Shown: positions 37,319-47,317, numbered from the stretch's first letter. The stretch is 64,000 nt of DNA from Bacteroidota bacterium (GCA_024640225.1 JAHEFK010000004.1:1-64000), one strand, 5' to 3'. Made by a program: numbers and translations. The notes: generated from the letters alone by a model not told the origin.

Positions 37319-37879
37319 TTATTCAGCTGCTAATTTATGTGTTAAGGTTTCTTCTCCTTTTGTCCAATTACATGGGCAAAGTTCATCCGTTTGCAAAGCA
37401 TCTAATACACGTAATACCTCATCTACATTACGTCCTACGCTTAAATCATTGATGTTTACCCAACGTACTATTCCTTCTGGATCAATGATAAAGGTAGCAC
37501 GATACGCTACTTTTTCATCTGCAGTTAAAATACCTAAGGCTTCTGCTAGAGATTTATTGGTATCTGCAATCATTGGGAATTTCAATTCTCTTAAATCAGC
37601 ATGATCTCTTCTCCAAGCAGCATGCACAAATTCAGAATCAGTAGAAGCACCATATAAAACGGTATCGCGATCAACAAAGTTGTTATAATTCTTATTGAAT
37701 TCAGCGATTTCTGTAGGGCAAACGAAAGTAAAATCTTTAGGCCACCAAAACATTACAGCCCACTTACCTTTGAAACTATCATTGTTGATAAAAGCAAACT
37801 CTTTTCCTTTTTCAATTGATACTACTGATTGCTTATTAAATGTTGGGAAAGCATGACCCACTGTTACAAAATTGCTCAT
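37319..37879 (-). CDS. ahpC: Peroxiredoxin (AhpC, actinobacterial-like C-terminal CxC)
   Basis: A 186-residue 2-Cys peroxiredoxin that reduces hydrogen peroxide and organic hydroperoxides. The peroxidatic Cys is Cys54 in DFTFVCPTE; the C-terminus carries Cys168 and Cys170 in ELCPCNWTKGEETL, the arrangement known from mycobacterial AhpC, which is recycled by AhpD. This agrees with the downstream AhpD-like gene. An exact -7 element lies at 37901-37908. It is the first gene of the pair, and a terminator follows its stop. Confidence 0.94.
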   Translation of the reverse strand: MSNFVTVGHAFPTFNKQSVVSIEKGKEFAFINNDSFKGKWAVMFWWPKDFTFVCPTEIAEFNKNYNNFVDRDTVLYGASTDSEFVHAAWRRDHADLRELKFPMIADTNKSLAEALGILTADEKVAYRATFIIDPEGIVRWVNINDLSVGRNVDEVLRVLDALQTDELCPCNWTKGEETLTHKLAAE

Positions 37880-37900
37880 AGTTTAATTTTTTTTATAGCA

Positions 37901-37908
37901 CAAATATA
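37901..37908 (-). promoter_or_regulatory. -7 promoter element (TATATTTG) for ahpC
   Basis: Exact TAnnTTTG match on the minus strand, with a leader of about 18 bases before the ATG at 37879. The nearest upstream TTG is at a poor spacing (12 bases), so a -33 element is not clear. No OxyR-type palindrome was recognised. Confidence 0.5.
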
Positions 37909-37970
37909 TATAGGTTTTGCCAATTAAAATAATCAAAAATGCTATTTATACATAGATATTATCTATAATA

Positions 37971-37999
37971 AAAATACCCTCTATTAAAGAGGGTATTTT
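37971..37999. terminator. Terminator downstream of the gliding-type secreted protein gene
   Basis: A perfect 12-bp stem, AAAATACCCTCT / AGAGGGTATTTT, with an ATTAA loop. It lies 31 bases after the stop of the minus-strand gene at 38031, flanked by A/T runs. Confidence 0.85.
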
Positions 38000-38030
38000 C
38001 CATATATCAAATCTATTTAGTTGTAGTATT

Positions 38031-40055
38031 TTATCGAATCAGGGTTACGTTGCCAGATTTGGTCACCCTCATACCACTGATGCAGAATCCGTCTGCTTCC
38101 CAAACATAGACTCCAAATCCACAAGGTTCGCCATTGAAAGTACCATCCCATGTTTTACTAACATCGGTAGTATAGAATACTTGTTTGCCCCAACGATCAA
38201 AAATTCTAAAGAAATTTAATTGAACTATTTGGTTATTCATGATTCCAAATTTATTTCCCCCATTTACACGTGTTTCTGGAGCAAAAGCATTGGGTAGGTT
38301 TAAATCGTTACAAGTCACTTTTACAACAACTGTATCTTTACTTACACAACCCATAGCATTGGTTACGGTGAAATAATAGGTCATATCATAAGGAGGCAAC
38401 ACATGTGGCGTTGCAGTATTGCTTTCTGTCATGTAATCCGTAGGATACCAAGAATAGGTAAAATTAGGACCTAATGTAGTGCTTGGTCCACCCAAAATAG
38501 TGCGCGCACCATCAAAGATGGTTCTGTCATTTCCCGCATCTGCCTTATTTTTACTTACCGCCACCGTAATAGCTGTATCTACAATACAACCATTAGGGAA
38601 TGAAATAACAACATGATAAGGAACGGTATATTCTGGATAAACATACGTCGTTAAGTTAGCCGTATCTGTAATATTATAATTTGGATACCAGCTATAATGA
38701 TTGGCGTTAAATGCCTGAGCCACTATATTAATGATATCACCTTGACAAATGGTAGTATCGTGGGTTAATGTTAAATCAGGAATTGGCAATACTACAATTG
38801 GTTTGCACAACACTTGAGAAGTAGGCATCCCTTCATCTATTGCACAATACATATTATAAATTCCTGCAGCATTGTACTTTATAGGTTTAGGATTCAATTC
38901 ATACGCATTAGGGGCAAATGCATTATTACAACTTTCGAAACCAATTCGAGTTAAAGTAGAATCACTAACATTTGTTACGAAACCATAGATATTATCATGA
39001 TCTCTTATGAAATTAGAAATAGCACTTGGTTGTAGAAGATTACCAATATTAGACAAGTTGGTAAAGGTAAATCCTGCACCTAAATTAGAAGGCGTAAAGT
39101 CTGCTCTTACTAATTCGTGAGTAGCAGCATTAGTAATAAATGCATGATACGCACCGCAATCTTGCACTACTGAAATAGCGGTTGGGGTATTAAAGGTGCT
39201 TTGAGAAGCAAATTGTGAAGCAAAGAAATTTGGATTCGCTAATTGATTATCTAGCAAAACCGTTGACAAGGTGTTATTTGCAGCATTGGTAACTACTAAA
39301 TACCATTTGCCATTGTCATAAATGCCCGACAAATCACTAGGCCCTGCAAATGAAAAACTTGGATTTCCTAAGTCCACTGCAGTTGGAGTAAGCTGAATAT
39401 TATTACCGATATCAAAACGCACTAAGGTACTCGTGCCAGTATTTACACAATACGCTGTCCAAATACCTGCATCGCGCGCAACAAACACACCTCTTGGATT
39501 GCTCATCACACCACTAACATTACCATAATTAACGCCACTTGGAATACTATTTAAATCTGGTCCGAAGTTTACGCGTGCCATTGAAGAACTTGACGAATCG
39601 GCACCGCCCACTACAAATACAAACCAATTTCCAAACTCATCTTGCACAGGATAAACACTATTGGTAAAAGCTGGAATGGTATTTTCAATCGTACCAAAAT
39701 TAGTTACCGTAGGAATATTGGCCATGCTATTGCCAAATTCTAAACGTAAAAACTCTTGGGTTAAATTATTAACTACAAAGCCAAAATAATTATTGTTGCT
39801 CTTCACAATTTCAATGCCACTTGGATTGACCAAGTTGAAATTGTTTCCAATATTAACTCCTGTAGGCACATTGAGCATGTAACCAGAACAAAAACCCCAA
39901 AATATAGTAGATGGATTGTAAGCCGAAAGATTACTTTTAATATATACGGGTTGGTTTACACATACCGTATCAGGTGCTGTAAACAACACTTGCGCATGAA
40001 CGCTACCCACGATAGACGCCCACAAAACGGAGACAATAAACAGCAGTTTCTTCAT
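38031..40055 (-). CDS. T9SS cargo protein with gliding-motility-type C-terminal domain
   Basis: A 674-residue secreted protein: signal peptide ending VHAQ, a propeller-like region of repeated units (about residues 60-390, pattern 'GNNFNLVNPSGIEIVK..NNYFGFVVNN'), two PKD/Ig-like modules (~425-580), then the type B sorting domain with FRIFDRWGKQVFYTTD and WDGTFNGEPCGFGVYVW. Type B domains direct export by the type IX secretion system. The T9SS machinery itself is not in this window. Likely a surface or adhesive protein; the ligand is unknown. It diverges from the S46 peptidase. Confidence 0.88.
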   Translation of the reverse strand: MKKLLFIVSVLWASIVGSVHAQVLFTAPDTVCVNQPVYIKSNLSAYNPSTIFWGFCSGYMLNVPTGVNIGNNFNLVNPSGIEIVKSNNNYFGFVVNNLTQEFLRLEFGNSMANIPTVTNFGTIENTIPAFTNSVYPVQDEFGNWFVFVVGGADSSSSSMARVNFGPDLNSIPSGVNYGNVSGVMSNPRGVFVARDAGIWTAYCVNTGTSTLVRFDIGNNIQLTPTAVDLGNPSFSFAGPSDLSGIYDNGKWYLVVTNAANNTLSTVLLDNQLANPNFFASQFASQSTFNTPTAISVVQDCGAYHAFITNAATHELVRADFTPSNLGAGFTFTNLSNIGNLLQPSAISNFIRDHDNIYGFVTNVSDSTLTRIGFESCNNAFAPNAYELNPKPIKYNAAGIYNMYCAIDEGMPTSQVLCKPIVVLPIPDLTLTHDTTICQGDIINIVAQAFNANHYSWYPNYNITDTANLTTYVYPEYTVPYHVVISFPNGCIVDTAITVAVSKNKADAGNDRTIFDGARTILGGPSTTLGPNFTYSWYPTDYMTESNTATPHVLPPYDMTYYFTVTNAMGCVSKDTVVVKVTCNDLNLPNAFAPETRVNGGNKFGIMNNQIVQLNFFRIFDRWGKQVFYTTDVSKTWDGTFNGEPCGFGVYVWEADGFCISGMRVTKSGNVTLIR

Positions 40056-40176
40056 ATATTCGTATTGCTATTTCAAAATATTAAATGCTAATATAAGGAA
40101 ATCATTAAAACTTTTCTAATTAAAGTGTTTTTTTATTTAAATATTCCTATTATTTTTAATCAAATAATCAAAACCA

Positions 40177-42354
40177 ATGAACTCCAAAATCAACCCTTCG
40201 TATTTTATTAAGACCGCCTTACTGTGTATTTTAGTTGGCTTTTCATCCTTATCATTTGCAAAAAAGGGCATGTGGATGCCTCCTAACTTAGGTTTGAAAG
40301 AAAGTGACTTGAAAAAAATGGGGTTAAAAATACCTATTTCAAAACTTTATAATGATCAGCAAACAGGTATCAATCAAGCGGTGGTTATTTTTGATAAAGG
40401 CTGCACGGGTGAAGTGATTTCATCTAATGGGTTGATATTAACCAATCACCATTGTGGGTACAGTGCGGTTCAAAAAATCAGTAGCGCTACAAAAGATTAT
40501 TTTGCAAACGGCTTTTGGGCTAAAAATCAGCAAGAAGAAATTCCTTGTCCCGGCTTAACGGTAACATTTGTAAGGAAAATGGTTAATGTAACCGACTTGA
40601 TATTATACGAAATTTACCCTGCAATGAAAAACGAAGAACGCGATAGTATTGTGGATGCTCGTATTCGCGGGTTAGAAAAAGGATATCGCTACACTACACA
40701 CTTAGATGCACAAATAAAGCCTTTTTTTAATGGCAATGAATATTGGGTTACTGTATCTGAAACCTATACGGATGTTCGTCTAGTTGGATTTCCTCAAAAT
40801 GGCATTGGAGCTTTTGGCGGAGATACTGATAATTGGATGTGGCCAAGACACACGGGCGATTTTAGTTTGTTTAGAGTGTATGCTAATAAGCAAAACAAAC
40901 CTGCAAGTTATGCCAAAAACAATAAGGCCTATAAAACAACTAATTTCTTAACTATAAACGCAAAAGGAATCAAAGAGGGTGATTTCACCATGGTTTATGG
41001 TTTCCCTGGTACAACCCAAAATTATATTTCTTCTTATCAATTAGCACAAATTCAAAATATCATTGACCCTATTCGTATTCAAGCTCGTACGGCTCGACTA
41101 GAAGCGATGACCCAAAAAATGAATGCCGATCGAAGTGTGTTTTTGAAATATACGGCTAAAAGAGCAAGCATTGCAAATGGTTGGAAAAAATGGCAAGGAG
41201 AATTGAAAGGCTTACAACAAAATCATGTCTTAGATAAAAAAAGAGATCAAGAAACTCGTTTCATGACCTGGCTCAATCTACATTTAATGGATAGCTCCGT
41301 ATCGGGCAAAGCTTCAGAAATTTTACAAGCTATGGACGCTGTTTGTAATGCTGCCAATCAAAGTATAAAAACCGACGAGTATATTAAAGAGGCGGTATTA
41401 AGCATTGAGCTCATTCAACAAGGCCAATTATTAGAAAAAGTTAGAAAAACGATAAGCGCTTTAAAAGGAAATGCATTAAGAGATTCATTAGCCATTTTAA
41501 AAGCTAATTATTTAGCATTTGAAAAAGATTTTGACCCAGCAACGGACGCTGCCGTATTTAGCGCGTTAATGCCCTTATACTTCAAAAATTGTGCGGGTAA
41601 AATGCCTAAAGAATTTATCAATCAATACAACCAATACAGTGCACAATTTGGGAAATGGTCAAAAGGCCTATATGAAAGAAGTTTACTATCAAACAAAGCT
41701 GATTTTATAGCCTTTTTAGACACTGAAAAACCTTCTTTAGAAACTATTACTAACGATCCCGCATTAAAATTATACAATGCCATAACAGATTATAGAGCAG
41801 TAAAAATCAATCCTTCATTAGCCACCTATAATCAATCAATGCGCTATTGGAATCGACTATACACCTACAATACGCTTCTAATGGGAAGCCGCGCAGATTT
41901 TGCACCAGATGCAAATTTCACCCAACGATTAACCTATGGAACCGTTAAAGGGATGGACCCTGAAGGCGATGCTGGTTATAGCTTTCAAACTTTTTTAGAC
42001 GAAGCTATTGCAAAAGACAATCCAAACGTAGAAGAATTTAAAGTGCCAGAACAACTAAAAGCATTACAGGCAAAAAAAGATTTTGGCAAATGGGGTGAAA
42101 ACAACCGCATGCCTATTGCGTTTATAGCTAGTAATCACACCTCTGGCGGTAACTCAGGAAGCCCTGTGTTAAACGCAAAAGGAGAATTGATTGGCACCAA
42201 CTTTGATCGCGTGTGGGAAGGCACTATGAGTGATTTGTATTACGATGCTTCAATTTGCAGAAACATCACATTGGATGTTCGTTACACCTTGTTTATTATT
42301 GAAAAAATGGGCAATGCTTCCTGGTTGTTTAAAGAAATGAAAATAATTAAGTAG
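40177..42354 (+). CDS. S46 family dipeptidyl peptidase (DPP11-like)
   Basis: A 725-residue exported serine peptidase that removes dipeptides from the N-terminus of oligopeptides. The trypsin-like catalytic set is visible: LTNHHCGY (His91/His92), GGDTDNWMWPRHTGDF (Asp near residue 216-230) and GGNSGSP with Ser660. At Ser+18 the residue is Arg678 in NFDRVW. In Porphyromonas gingivalis, DPP11 has Arg at this position and prefers Asp/Glu at P1, whereas DPP7 has Gly; so I predict acidic P1 specificity. Signal peptide ends SFAKK. A terminator follows. Confidence 0.92.
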   Translation: MNSKINPSYFIKTALLCILVGFSSLSFAKKGMWMPPNLGLKESDLKKMGLKIPISKLYNDQQTGINQAVVIFDKGCTGEVISSNGLILTNHHCGYSAVQKISSATKDYFANGFWAKNQQEEIPCPGLTVTFVRKMVNVTDLILYEIYPAMKNEERDSIVDARIRGLEKGYRYTTHLDAQIKPFFNGNEYWVTVSETYTDVRLVGFPQNGIGAFGGDTDNWMWPRHTGDFSLFRVYANKQNKPASYAKNNKAYKTTNFLTINAKGIKEGDFTMVYGFPGTTQNYISSYQLAQIQNIIDPIRIQARTARLEAMTQKMNADRSVFLKYTAKRASIANGWKKWQGELKGLQQNHVLDKKRDQETRFMTWLNLHLMDSSVSGKASEILQAMDAVCNAANQSIKTDEYIKEAVLSIELIQQGQLLEKVRKTISALKGNALRDSLAILKANYLAFEKDFDPATDAAVFSALMPLYFKNCAGKMPKEFINQYNQYSAQFGKWSKGLYERSLLSNKADFIAFLDTEKPSLETITNDPALKLYNAITDYRAVKINPSLATYNQSMRYWNRLYTYNTLLMGSRADFAPDANFTQRLTYGTVKGMDPEGDAGYSFQTFLDEAIAKDNPNVEEFKVPEQLKALQAKKDFGKWGENNRMPIAFIASNHTSGGNSGSPVLNAKGELIGTNFDRVWEGTMSDLYYDASICRNITLDVRYTLFIIEKMGNASWLFKEMKIIK

Positions 42355-42375
42355 TTCCATCAACAATAATTTTTT

Positions 42376-42410
42376 AAAAAAAACACGTAGTTATTCTACG
42401 TGTTTTTTTT
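42376..42410 (+). terminator. Rho-independent terminator after the S46 peptidase gene
   Basis: A 15-bp stem, AAAAAAAACACGTAG / CTACGTGTTTTTTTT, with a TTATT loop, 22 bases after the stop. Confidence 0.85.
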
Positions 42411-42431
42411 GTATTTTGCATTACTGTTTTT

Positions 42432-42965
42432 ATGAAAAAAATAAACCTTAATTTGTTACTTGTCATACTAATTTCTTTTTTATTAGAAATGCCAACTGCC
42501 TATGCCGTTAACCTCAAAACTCCAATAAAAAAAGATAAGCAGCTATTGATTTTTGAAGCAACTTCACAAACTATTTTTCAAGGCAGAAAAGAAACAAATC
42601 CAATGCAAGAGTTTTTAATGCTTGCAAAATGGCAACAAACATATGCTGCAAGTGAATTTTACTTCAAATCAAATACTATATGGAGAGTTGTAAGAGTCAG
42701 AAAAATAAATCACTACAACAATAAATTGCCAGCCCAACCCAATGATGCAGTCATCGGCTCATCTTATTACAATGCACAACAACTACTTATGGACAGCATT
42801 GCTAAAAATGACAGTATTGAGCTGTATCCCATGCCTAATGGGCGCTATAAAATACCTCACTTTTTCAATAAACTTCCCAAACAATGTATCGTATACTACC
42901 ATAACTTTGTATGGTATTATACTCCAATTCAATTCAAACAATTACCTACCGTTATAACTCCTTAA
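42432..42965 (+). CDS. Hypothetical exported protein
   Basis: 177 residues with a signal peptide ending TAYAV. The mature part has no motif I recognise; it contains a short aromatic-rich segment near the end ('IVYYHNFVWYYTPIQF') but no transmembrane helix beyond the signal. One base separates its stop from the ATG of the next gene, so they form one unit with the T9SS sortilin-like protein. That arrangement suggests a role at the same cell-surface process, but this is inference only. Unknown function. Confidence 0.65.
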   Translation: MKKINLNLLLVILISFLLEMPTAYAVNLKTPIKKDKQLLIFEATSQTIFQGRKETNPMQEFLMLAKWQQTYAASEFYFKSNTIWRVVRVRKINHYNNKLPAQPNDAVIGSSYYNAQQLLMDSIAKNDSIELYPMPNGRYKIPHFFNKLPKQCIVYYHNFVWYYTPIQFKQLPTVITP

Positions 42966-42966
42966 C

Positions 42967-45609
42967 ATGAAAAAACTACTTTGCCTTTTCGGGCTTGCTT
43001 TAATAAGTGAATTAGCACTTGCTCAAGATTGGCTGCAAACTAACAATGGCGCAACAAGAAGCTTAAAAGATATCCTTAACTTTCAAGAAGAGCTAAAAGC
43101 TAAAAACCAATCATTAAATAAGAAAGAGGAGGAAGAAGAGGAGGATAAAGAATTTATTGCGGAAGGCAAGAACTATCACTTCGATAGATGGAAATGGTAT
43201 TGGGAACAACATACAGATACCAACGGAAATTTAGTTGGCCCTGCTGCAAAACAAAGCGCATGGAATAGTATGCAAGCGCAAAAAGCGAAAAGAAATCAAC
43301 TTTCAAAAACAACTTCTGGATTTGACAATTGGTCTTTTCAAGGGCCCAACAACTCTGCTGCTAACGGTAAAGGAATTGGAAGAATCAACACCATCGCATT
43401 TCACCCTACGGAAGTCAATACCTTTTGGATCGGTTCTGCTGGTGGCGGACCATGGAAAACAACCGATGGAGGTTTGTCATGGGCACCCGTATATAGCAAT
43501 ATAGCTACTTTAGGTGTTTCGGATATTGAATTTAACCCTTTAAATCCTTCTAGTATTTTTATATGCACTGGTGATAGAGATGCTGGCGACAATTATAGTA
43601 TTGGCGTCATTAAATCTACGAATGGAGGTTTGAGTTGGGATACTACAGGATTCAAATACAATGCAAGTCAATTAAAACTAACCAATGATTTAGCTATAAA
43701 TTATCTAGACACCAACAAAATGCTTCTAGCAACATCTGAAGGCATTTTTAAATCTACAGACGGTGGTGCTACATGGACACTTAAAACAACGGGACATTAC
43801 AAACAAATTCAATATAATGTTGCCGACACAGCATTGGTTTTAGCTTCTGGCTACAATGACCAATCTGGCAACTTTGTACTGGGCACTGTATTTTATAGCA
43901 CAAATGGAGGTAATAACTGGCAAGCTGCAACAGGTATTACAGGAGGCAAACGTGCCGTATTTGGCCAAACTATTGCAGCGCCTAATTGCATTAAAGCAAT
44001 AGTGAGTAAAACTTCTGATTACGGATTAGATGCCATTTATGCTTCATCCGATTCTGGCAAAACTTTTAGAGTAGTAATGACCGATAGCTCATGTGCAAAA
44101 AATATTTTAGCAAATTCTGCAAATGGGAATGCGTGTAGTGGACAAGGTTGGTATGACTTATCCTTAACGGTTAGTCCACTAGACACCAATAAGATTATTG
44201 TAGGTGGTGTAAATACTTGGTATAGTATTAACGGAGGAAAGAAATGGAATCTAGCAAACCAATGGGCAGGTACTGTACCAGGTATTAAAACAGTACATGC
44301 CGACAAGCACTATCATATTTACCATCCTCTAAATCCAACTACATTATTTGAATGTAATGATGGAGGGGTTTATAAATCTTCCGATGCTACACATCAAATC
44401 TGGACTGACTTAAGCAATGGATTAGGCATCACTCAATTTTATAGAATGGCGCTAAGTCCTGTAAATAATTTTGTTATTGGAGGCGCACAAGATAACGGGT
44501 CTAAAAAAATTGCTCCTAATTTTATTGTTGGCGACTTGACTGGTGGAGATGGTATGGATTGCCAAATGCATAATAGCAAACCTAATATATTCTTTACGTC
44601 CCTTTATTATGGAGCACTATACCGAACAACCAATAGTGGTGGCAACTTCGCTACAATTTCTAATAATATACCTGGCAATCCAACAGGTGATTGGGTTACT
44701 CCATTTGCATTGTGCACTATAGACAATGACATCATGGTAGCAGGCTATCAAAAAGTATACGCTTCGCAAGATAATGGCACGACTTGGTCTGCTATATCAC
44801 CAAATATAGTTAGTGGCTCTTCCTACATTAAGAAAATTGCTATCGCCGATCAGAATCCAAATTATATTTATGTAACTATTGGAACGAGCGTAGTACGTTA
44901 TACTACCGATATGGGTGCTACACCTACCGCAGCATGGAAATATATTTATGCACCATCAAGTGCAAGATTGAATGATGTATGCGTAGATCCAAGTGATCCT
45001 AAAATAATATATGTTGTTTCGAGTGGCTACGGTACTAATTACAGAATGGGTAAATACAATGGCAATGATTCTACTTGGACATGGATGAATGCCGGATTGC
45101 CAAATGTACCTGCAAATAGCATCGAAGTTGATTCTAACACTCATACATTATACTTGGCTAATGATATTGGAGTATACTACAAAGACACCAGCATGAGTGC
45201 TTGGATGCCGTTCAATACTAATTTACCTAATGTGGAAGTTACCGACTTAGATATTAACTATGCTACCAATGAGATTTGGGCAAGCACCTATGGTAGAGGT
45301 ATTTGGAAATCACCAATCGGATTTCCAACAAGCATTTCTGTTGTTCCTTTCTTAACAGACCAATTGCAAGTAGCTCCTAATCCATCGAATGGTGCATTTA
45401 CTATTTCTGCAAAAGACGAACTAAAAGAAAATAGTTATTATGTTTATCTCTATGATGTAACGGGTAAACTATGTTTTAGTGAATTGATAACTAACCAACA
45501 AGGTAATTTGCAAATACAAACTAATGGTTTAGCTAAAGGCCAATACATAGTGGAACTGACTACATCCAATCATGTTACTGTAAACAGAACAAAAATTATA
45601 ATTTACTAA
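42967..45609 (+). CDS. T9SS type A cargo protein with sortilin/BNR-like propeller
   Basis: An 880-residue secreted protein. After a signal peptide (ending LALAQ) is a charged linker with an unusual acidic run KKEEEEEEDKE (~residues 51-61), then repeated BNR/sortilin-type units with 'TDGGLSW', 'STNGGLSWDTT', 'SDSGKTF' and 'DNGTTWSA' Asp-box patterns (~125-790), and the type A T9SS sorting domain (~800-880, with VAPNPSNGAFTIS and LYDVTGKLCF). Expected to be exported by T9SS and attached to the surface or released. Substrate or ligand unknown. Confidence 0.87.
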   Translation: MKKLLCLFGLALISELALAQDWLQTNNGATRSLKDILNFQEELKAKNQSLNKKEEEEEEDKEFIAEGKNYHFDRWKWYWEQHTDTNGNLVGPAAKQSAWNSMQAQKAKRNQLSKTTSGFDNWSFQGPNNSAANGKGIGRINTIAFHPTEVNTFWIGSAGGGPWKTTDGGLSWAPVYSNIATLGVSDIEFNPLNPSSIFICTGDRDAGDNYSIGVIKSTNGGLSWDTTGFKYNASQLKLTNDLAINYLDTNKMLLATSEGIFKSTDGGATWTLKTTGHYKQIQYNVADTALVLASGYNDQSGNFVLGTVFYSTNGGNNWQAATGITGGKRAVFGQTIAAPNCIKAIVSKTSDYGLDAIYASSDSGKTFRVVMTDSSCAKNILANSANGNACSGQGWYDLSLTVSPLDTNKIIVGGVNTWYSINGGKKWNLANQWAGTVPGIKTVHADKHYHIYHPLNPTTLFECNDGGVYKSSDATHQIWTDLSNGLGITQFYRMALSPVNNFVIGGAQDNGSKKIAPNFIVGDLTGGDGMDCQMHNSKPNIFFTSLYYGALYRTTNSGGNFATISNNIPGNPTGDWVTPFALCTIDNDIMVAGYQKVYASQDNGTTWSAISPNIVSGSSYIKKIAIADQNPNYIYVTIGTSVVRYTTDMGATPTAAWKYIYAPSSARLNDVCVDPSDPKIIYVVSSGYGTNYRMGKYNGNDSTWTWMNAGLPNVPANSIEVDSNTHTLYLANDIGVYYKDTSMSAWMPFNTNLPNVEVTDLDINYATNEIWASTYGRGIWKSPIGFPTSISVVPFLTDQLQVAPNPSNGAFTISAKDELKENSYYVYLYDVTGKLCFSELITNQQGNLQIQTNGLAKGQYIVELTTSNHVTVNRTKIIIY

Positions 45610-45622
45610 AGTATATAACTAT

Positions 45623-45657
45623 AAAAAAAAGCGAGTGCTCAGGCACTCGTTTTTTTT
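45623..45657. terminator. Bidirectional terminator between the sortilin-like gene and recN
   Basis: CGAGTGC / GCACTCG stem with TCAG loop, flanked by A and T runs. It follows the plus-strand gene, and its right edge touches the recN stop, so it serves both convergent genes. Confidence 0.85.
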
Positions 45658-47317
45658 ATAAACTCAATAATTCCTTGGCCGTAAGCACAGCTGTATCGCT
45701 TGGGTTTTCTCCTCCAATCATTTTGGCAATAGCTACAATGCGCTCATCCTGATTCAACACCTTCATTTGCGTACGAACCGCACCTGCATTATTTTCTTCT
45801 TTATAAACATAAAAATGCGCATCTCCTTTTGCTGCAACTTGCGGCTGATGGGTAATGCAAATTAATTGATGATGCAATGCTAATTGTTTTAACAAAGCAC
45901 CTACTTGCTTTGCTGCTTCACCGGAGATACCCGTATCTACTTCATCAAAAATTAAAGTAGGTAACGCCAAGGCTGCGGCTGTTTGTGATTTTAAACAAAG
46001 CATGATCCTACTCATTTCTCCACCCGAAGCGGCCTTATGTAATGGTAAAAATTGCCCGCTCTTATTGGCATCTAGCAAAAACTGCACAGCATCATTTCCG
46101 TATGTATTGTATTGATCATTAGAATCGATTCGCACTTTAAAACGTGCATTAGGCATACCTACAGCACTTAAAAGTGTATTGGTTGCTTGCTCAAATGTAG
46201 CAATCACACCTACTCTACCTTCATGAATTAACGAGGCTACATTACTTACTTCTGAAGTTAAAGCAGCAAGTTCTTTTTGCAACGTCTCTATTTGAACATG
46301 TATATGCTCCGATGCTCCAACAGATGCTTGCAATTGTTTTTGAATTGCCAATAACTCATCTGTAGTAGTTACTTGATGTTTCTTTAATAATTTATATCCC
46401 AAATCTACACGCTCTTGCAATTGCTCCAAGGCTGCAGGATTTAAACTAATACTATCTTGTAAACTGCTCAATTCAGTTGCTATATCTTTAAGCTCAATAT
46501 AAGCAGATTCGACACGTTCTGTAATTGGTGCAACTTTCGGATACACGGCATGAATACCCTGCAATTGCTGAAGTACTTTTTTCAGTTCTAAATTTAACGC
46601 TTGATCACTTTCCAATAATGCATGTTGCGCATATTGCAACGCTTGTTGTATGCGCTCAACATTTGAAAGCTCTTTCAATTGATTTGCCAATTCCTCAATT
46701 TCCATCGATTTGAAATTAGCCTCTACTAGCTCATTTAATAAAAAAGAATTATAGGCAAATTCTTTATCCCAATTCGCTTGTTGCGTTTGCAATTGTTGCA
46801 ATTGCTGTTGTGTTTTTTTGTAAACACTAAATAATTTTTGATAGGATTGTAACAAGGTGGCATGCTGTGCTAAGGCATCTATAATATCAATTTGAAAAGT
46901 ATCTTGTTCTAATGCCAAATGACCAAACTGTTGTTGCAAATCCACCAAAAAAGGAGTCAACTCATTTAATACTTGCAAGGTCACCGGAGTATCATTTATG
47001 AAAGCACGCGATTTGCCTGATACTGCTATTTCGCGTCGAATAATACAAATAGGCTCTATCTCTAAATCATGCGCTTGCAATTGCAATTTAAATGCTTCAT
47101 TTTTTGCAACATCAAAATAGCCTTCTACTACACATTTTTCTTCTTTGTTAATCAACACCGAAGTATCTGCTCTTTCTCCTAAAATTAAAGATAAAGCTCC
47201 CAATACAATACTCTTTCCAGCACCTGTTTCTCCGGTGATGGTATTTAAATGAGCATCTGGCAGTAATGTCAAATGATCAATAATAGCATAATTATGAATA
47301 AGTAATTTCTGAAGCAT
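45656..47317 (-). CDS. recN: DNA repair protein RecN
   Basis: A 553-residue SMC-like ATPase that gathers DNA ends during double-strand break repair. The N-terminus MLQKLLIHNYAIIDHL leads to the Walker A motif GETGAGKS (residues ~29-36). A long Gln/Leu/Glu coiled coil spans the middle (~150-400), and the C-terminal half has the ABC signature-like SGGEMSR, Walker B LIFDEVDTGISG and H-loop CITHQPQVAA. Normal length. It has its own two-part promoter and diverges from the rlmI-like gene. Confidence 0.96.
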   Translation of the reverse strand: MLQKLLIHNYAIIDHLTLLPDAHLNTITGETGAGKSIVLGALSLILGERADTSVLINKEEKCVVEGYFDVAKNEAFKLQLQAHDLEIEPICIIRREIAVSGKSRAFINDTPVTLQVLNELTPFLVDLQQQFGHLALEQDTFQIDIIDALAQHATLLQSYQKLFSVYKKTQQQLQQLQTQQANWDKEFAYNSFLLNELVEANFKSMEIEELANQLKELSNVERIQQALQYAQHALLESDQALNLELKKVLQQLQGIHAVYPKVAPITERVESAYIELKDIATELSSLQDSISLNPAALEQLQERVDLGYKLLKKHQVTTTDELLAIQKQLQASVGASEHIHVQIETLQKELAALTSEVSNVASLIHEGRVGVIATFEQATNTLLSAVGMPNARFKVRIDSNDQYNTYGNDAVQFLLDANKSGQFLPLHKAASGGEMSRIMLCLKSQTAAALALPTLIFDEVDTGISGEAAKQVGALLKQLALHHQLICITHQPQVAAKGDAHFYVYKEENNAGAVRTQMKVLNQDERIVAIAKMIGGENPSDTAVLTAKELLSL

